NCBI GenBank assembly: GCA_046735215.1
Contig: JBKPSV010000099.1
Location: 1-6,431, forward strand
Source: JAMXLO01 sp046735215
GTDB taxonomy: Bacteria; Pseudomonadota; Alphaproteobacteria; Acetobacterales; Acetobacteraceae
Direction: 5' to 3'
DNA: 6,431 bases
A model generated the notes under the pieces. That model saw nothing but the letters and a program-made list of their open reading frames with translations. It had not been told where the DNA came from and did no database searches. The translations under genes and the position numbers were made by a program. Positions 5,139 through 6,431 of this stretch are shown here, piece by piece. Each line of letters begins with the position of its first letter. Position 1 is the stretch's first letter.

Positions 5139-5660
5139 CTATTCATTGGACGCCAACCGGATCGCGTGCGGCGTCGCAGCGATCAACTGCTCATGCGTCG
5201 CTGGCCGTTCGGGGCGGATAAAGCCGAAGGCAGGATACGCGGTGTTGCCCATCTCGCCGTTGGGTGGCCACCATATCTTCACCAGCGACCAATCGTTCGC
5301 CGAAGAAATGTCGACGACCGGCTGGTCCTGGCTGACCCTGTGGTGCACCCAGTTGGCCTGGGTGACCAGGATCTGCCGCTGACCAAGGACCTGCGACACC
5401 ACAGCCACGTGCCCACTGGGAAGCCGGCCGGAGCGCCGCAGGACCAGCACACTGCCTATGGCGGGCCGAGCGGTCCTGGCGTAGCGCTGGTTCGCCTGCG
5501 GCCACCAGTCAGCCGCATCACCTGACAGCCGGACACCGCTGAGAGCGCGGGCAAATGGCGCACACTCCACGGCGACCGAGCCGCCGACGTAGTCGCCGCT
5601 GCGCGAGCCCGATGCGCAGGCGGACAGAGCAAGCACCAGACACAGCAAGAGACGAGACAT
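5139..5660 (-). CDS. CHAP-domain lipoprotein, probable peptidoglycan amidase/endopeptidase
   Basis: Predicted secreted lipoprotein of 173 residues with a CHAP (NlpC/P60-like) cysteine peptidase domain, expected to cut peptidoglycan peptide bonds in the periplasm. MSRLLLCLVLALSAC ends in a lipobox (Leu12-Ser-Ala-Cys15), so the mature protein would start at lipidated Cys15. Catalytic residues fit the CHAP plan: Cys33 in VECAPFAR, His84 in GHVAVVS and Asn103 in TQANWV. The C-terminal SANDWSLVKIWW and YPAFGFI segments are common in alphaproteobacterial CHAP proteins. I chose the ATG at 5660, which puts the signal peptide at the very N-terminus; an in-frame GTG at 5681 would add seven residues. 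Neither start has a clear Shine-Dalgarno sequence, and the inferred transcript would have a leader of only about 25 bases. The physiological substrate and any link to cell division are not shown. Confidence 0.85.
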   Translation of the reverse strand: MSRLLLCLVLALSACASGSRSGDYVGGSVAVECAPFARALSGVRLSGDAADWWPQANQRYARTARPAIGSVLVLRRSGRLPSGHVAVVSQVLGQRQILVTQANWVHHRVSQDQPVVDISSANDWSLVKIWWPPNGEMGNTAYPAFGFIRPERPATHEQLIAATPHAIRLASNE

Positions 5661-5691
5661 GCGCCACGGCGGAACAGCCACTTAGCGCAGA

Positions 5692-5721
5692 GTTATGCTT
5701 CTGGACATCAGAAGCGCGCAA
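5692..5721 (-). promoter_or_regulatory. Candidate promoter of the CHAP lipoprotein gene with an operator-like inverted repeat in its spacer
   Basis: On the minus strand TTGCGC (5716-5721), an 18-base spacer and CATAAC (5692-5697) form a plausible promoter about 30 bases before the start codon. The spacer is almost wholly taken up by a perfect inverted repeat: GCTTCTG (5709-5715), five bases, CAGAAGC (5697-5703). A dyad between -35 and -10 is a classic position for a repressor or MerR-type regulator. No candidate regulator is encoded in the window. Confidence 0.4.
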
Positions 5722-5745
5722 TAATTATCTGATGCTAGGCAGGCG

Positions 5746-5767
5746 GGCGGCCGAACCCTGAGCCGCC
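5746..5767 (-). terminator. Weak GC hairpin after the TauD-family gene
   Basis: GGCGGC and GCCGCC pair as a perfect six-base stem around a ten-base loop, 13 bases past the dioxygenase stop at 5781. There is no T-run on the minus strand, so it is at most a weak terminator. Confidence 0.25.
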
Positions 5768-5780
5768 GTTCCTTATGCCG

Positions 5781-6431
5781 TCAGAATGGCGTGTCCCCGC
5801 ACACTGTGATCCGCCGCATAATGCGGGTCTCGGCTGGGTAGTCGTTGACCGCGAAGTGCTGGGTGCAGCGATTGTCCCAGAAGGCCACCGAGCCACTTTC
5901 CCAACGGAACCGGCAGGTGAACTCGGGCCGGGTCGAATGACGCTTCAGAAAATCGATCAGCGGCTCGCTCTCTTCGTCGGTCATGCCGTCGAAGCGCTGC
6001 ACGTGACCGCCGATATAAAGCACCTTGCGCCCAGTCTCGGGATGTGTGCGCACCAGCGGGTGCACCGAGGTGGTCTGCACGTTGCCGGGGTCCTTGACCT
6101 TCATATGCTTCATTTCGCGGTCATAGCGCGCAGAGCGCGAAACGCCGCCATGCTGTTTGAAATTGTCGCCGACGCAGACGGTGTGGAGTTGGCTGCACAG
6201 CGCCTTCATGCCGTCGGACAGGCTCTCGTAGGCGAGATACTGGTTGGTGAACATCGTATCACCGCCGGCCGATGGCACTTCGACTGCGTAAAGGATCGTG
6301 CCCATCGCCGGCTGGGGCGAGAACATCTGATCGGTGTGCCACGAACCGCCGAAATTCTTCTTGTCTTCCGGCGTCTTGATGATCTCGAGGACCTCCGGGT
6401 AGTCCGCCATCCCCTGCATGAACGGATGCAG
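5781..6431 (-). CDS. TauD/TfdA-family Fe(II)/2-oxoglutarate dioxygenase, N-terminus cut by window edge
   Basis: The visible 216 residues are the C-terminal part of a TauD-like enzyme (usual length about 280-300), so some 65-85 residues are missing. The enzyme class couples 2-oxoglutarate decarboxylation to hydroxylation of a substrate such as taurine or another sulfonate. Counting from the window edge, the iron ligands are His32 and Asp34 (GGSWHTD) and His192 (NRCTQHFAVNDY). Thr59 in GGDTMF and Arg203 match in spacing the E. coli TauD residues that bind 2-oxoglutarate (Thr126, Arg266). Arg207 matches in spacing the sulfonate-contacting Arg270. The RTHPETGRK and WDNRCTQH stretches are also TauD-like. 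The reading frame is open to the edge, so the Met at 6419 is internal. No sulfonate transporter or sulfur gene is nearby in the window; the substrate is therefore uncertain. Confidence 0.9.
   Translation of the reverse strand: MHPFMQGMADYPEVLEIIKTPEDKKNFGGSWHTDQMFSPQPAMGTILYAVEVPSAGGDTMFTNQYLAYESLSDGMKALCSQLHTVCVGDNFKQHGGVSRSARYDREMKHMKVKDPGNVQTTSVHPLVRTHPETGRKVLYIGGHVQRFDGMTDEESEPLIDFLKRHSTRPEFTCRFRWESGSVAFWDNRCTQHFAVNDYPAETRIMRRITVCGDTPF

Noticed and set aside
1..6431. Defence system, CRISPR array, insertion sequence, prophage or tRNA
   Set aside because: No transposase, integrase, nuclease, spaced repeats, terminal inverted repeats or tRNA-like fold were seen on either strand.

Overview
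The window most likely comes from an alphaproteobacterium with high-GC DNA. The best evidence is a GcrA-type cell-cycle regulator, which is essentially confined to that class. The alphaproteobacterial style of the aa3 oxidase subunits, the two phospholipid N-methyltransferases and the CHAP lipoprotein agree with it. A rhodospirillalean or acetobacteraceous host is my guess for the order; the sequence alone does not settle it.

Layout. On the minus strand, reading from about 3630 down to 1, lie two unrelated phospholipid N-methyltransferases (a rhizobial-type PmtA at 3048-3629 and a Rhodobacter-type PmtA at 2256-2921). They are followed by ctaC (cytochrome c oxidase subunit II, 1287-2141) and ctaD (subunit I, from 1254, running off the left edge after 418 codons). 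ctaC and ctaD are 32 bp apart and are surely one operon; the two methyltransferases are co-oriented but separated by gaps of 114-126 bp. Upstream, also on minus, is a small cold shock protein (3712-3921). A 304-bp divergent intergenic region separates it from a plus-strand tatA (4226-4471), which is followed by gcrA (4610-5134). Convergent with gcrA, with only 4 bp between the stop codons, is a CHAP-domain lipoprotein (5139-5660, minus). The right edge holds the C-terminal 216 residues of a TauD/TfdA-family 2-oxoglutarate dioxygenase (minus).

How the genes fit together. Most of the window is envelope and housekeeping biology: respiratory terminal oxidase, probable phosphatidylcholine synthesis, Tat protein export, peptidoglycan cleavage and cell-cycle transcription. 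I see no RNA genes, mobile elements, CRISPR arrays or defence-like cassettes, and no convincing undescribed multi-gene system. The points most worth a second look are a Glu-to-Gln change at the CuA/Mg-bridging residue of CtaC, the side-by-side pairing of the two PmtA types, a DnaA-box-like site plus inverted repeat upstream of gcrA, and a perfect inverted repeat filling the spacer of the putative promoter of the CHAP lipoprotein.
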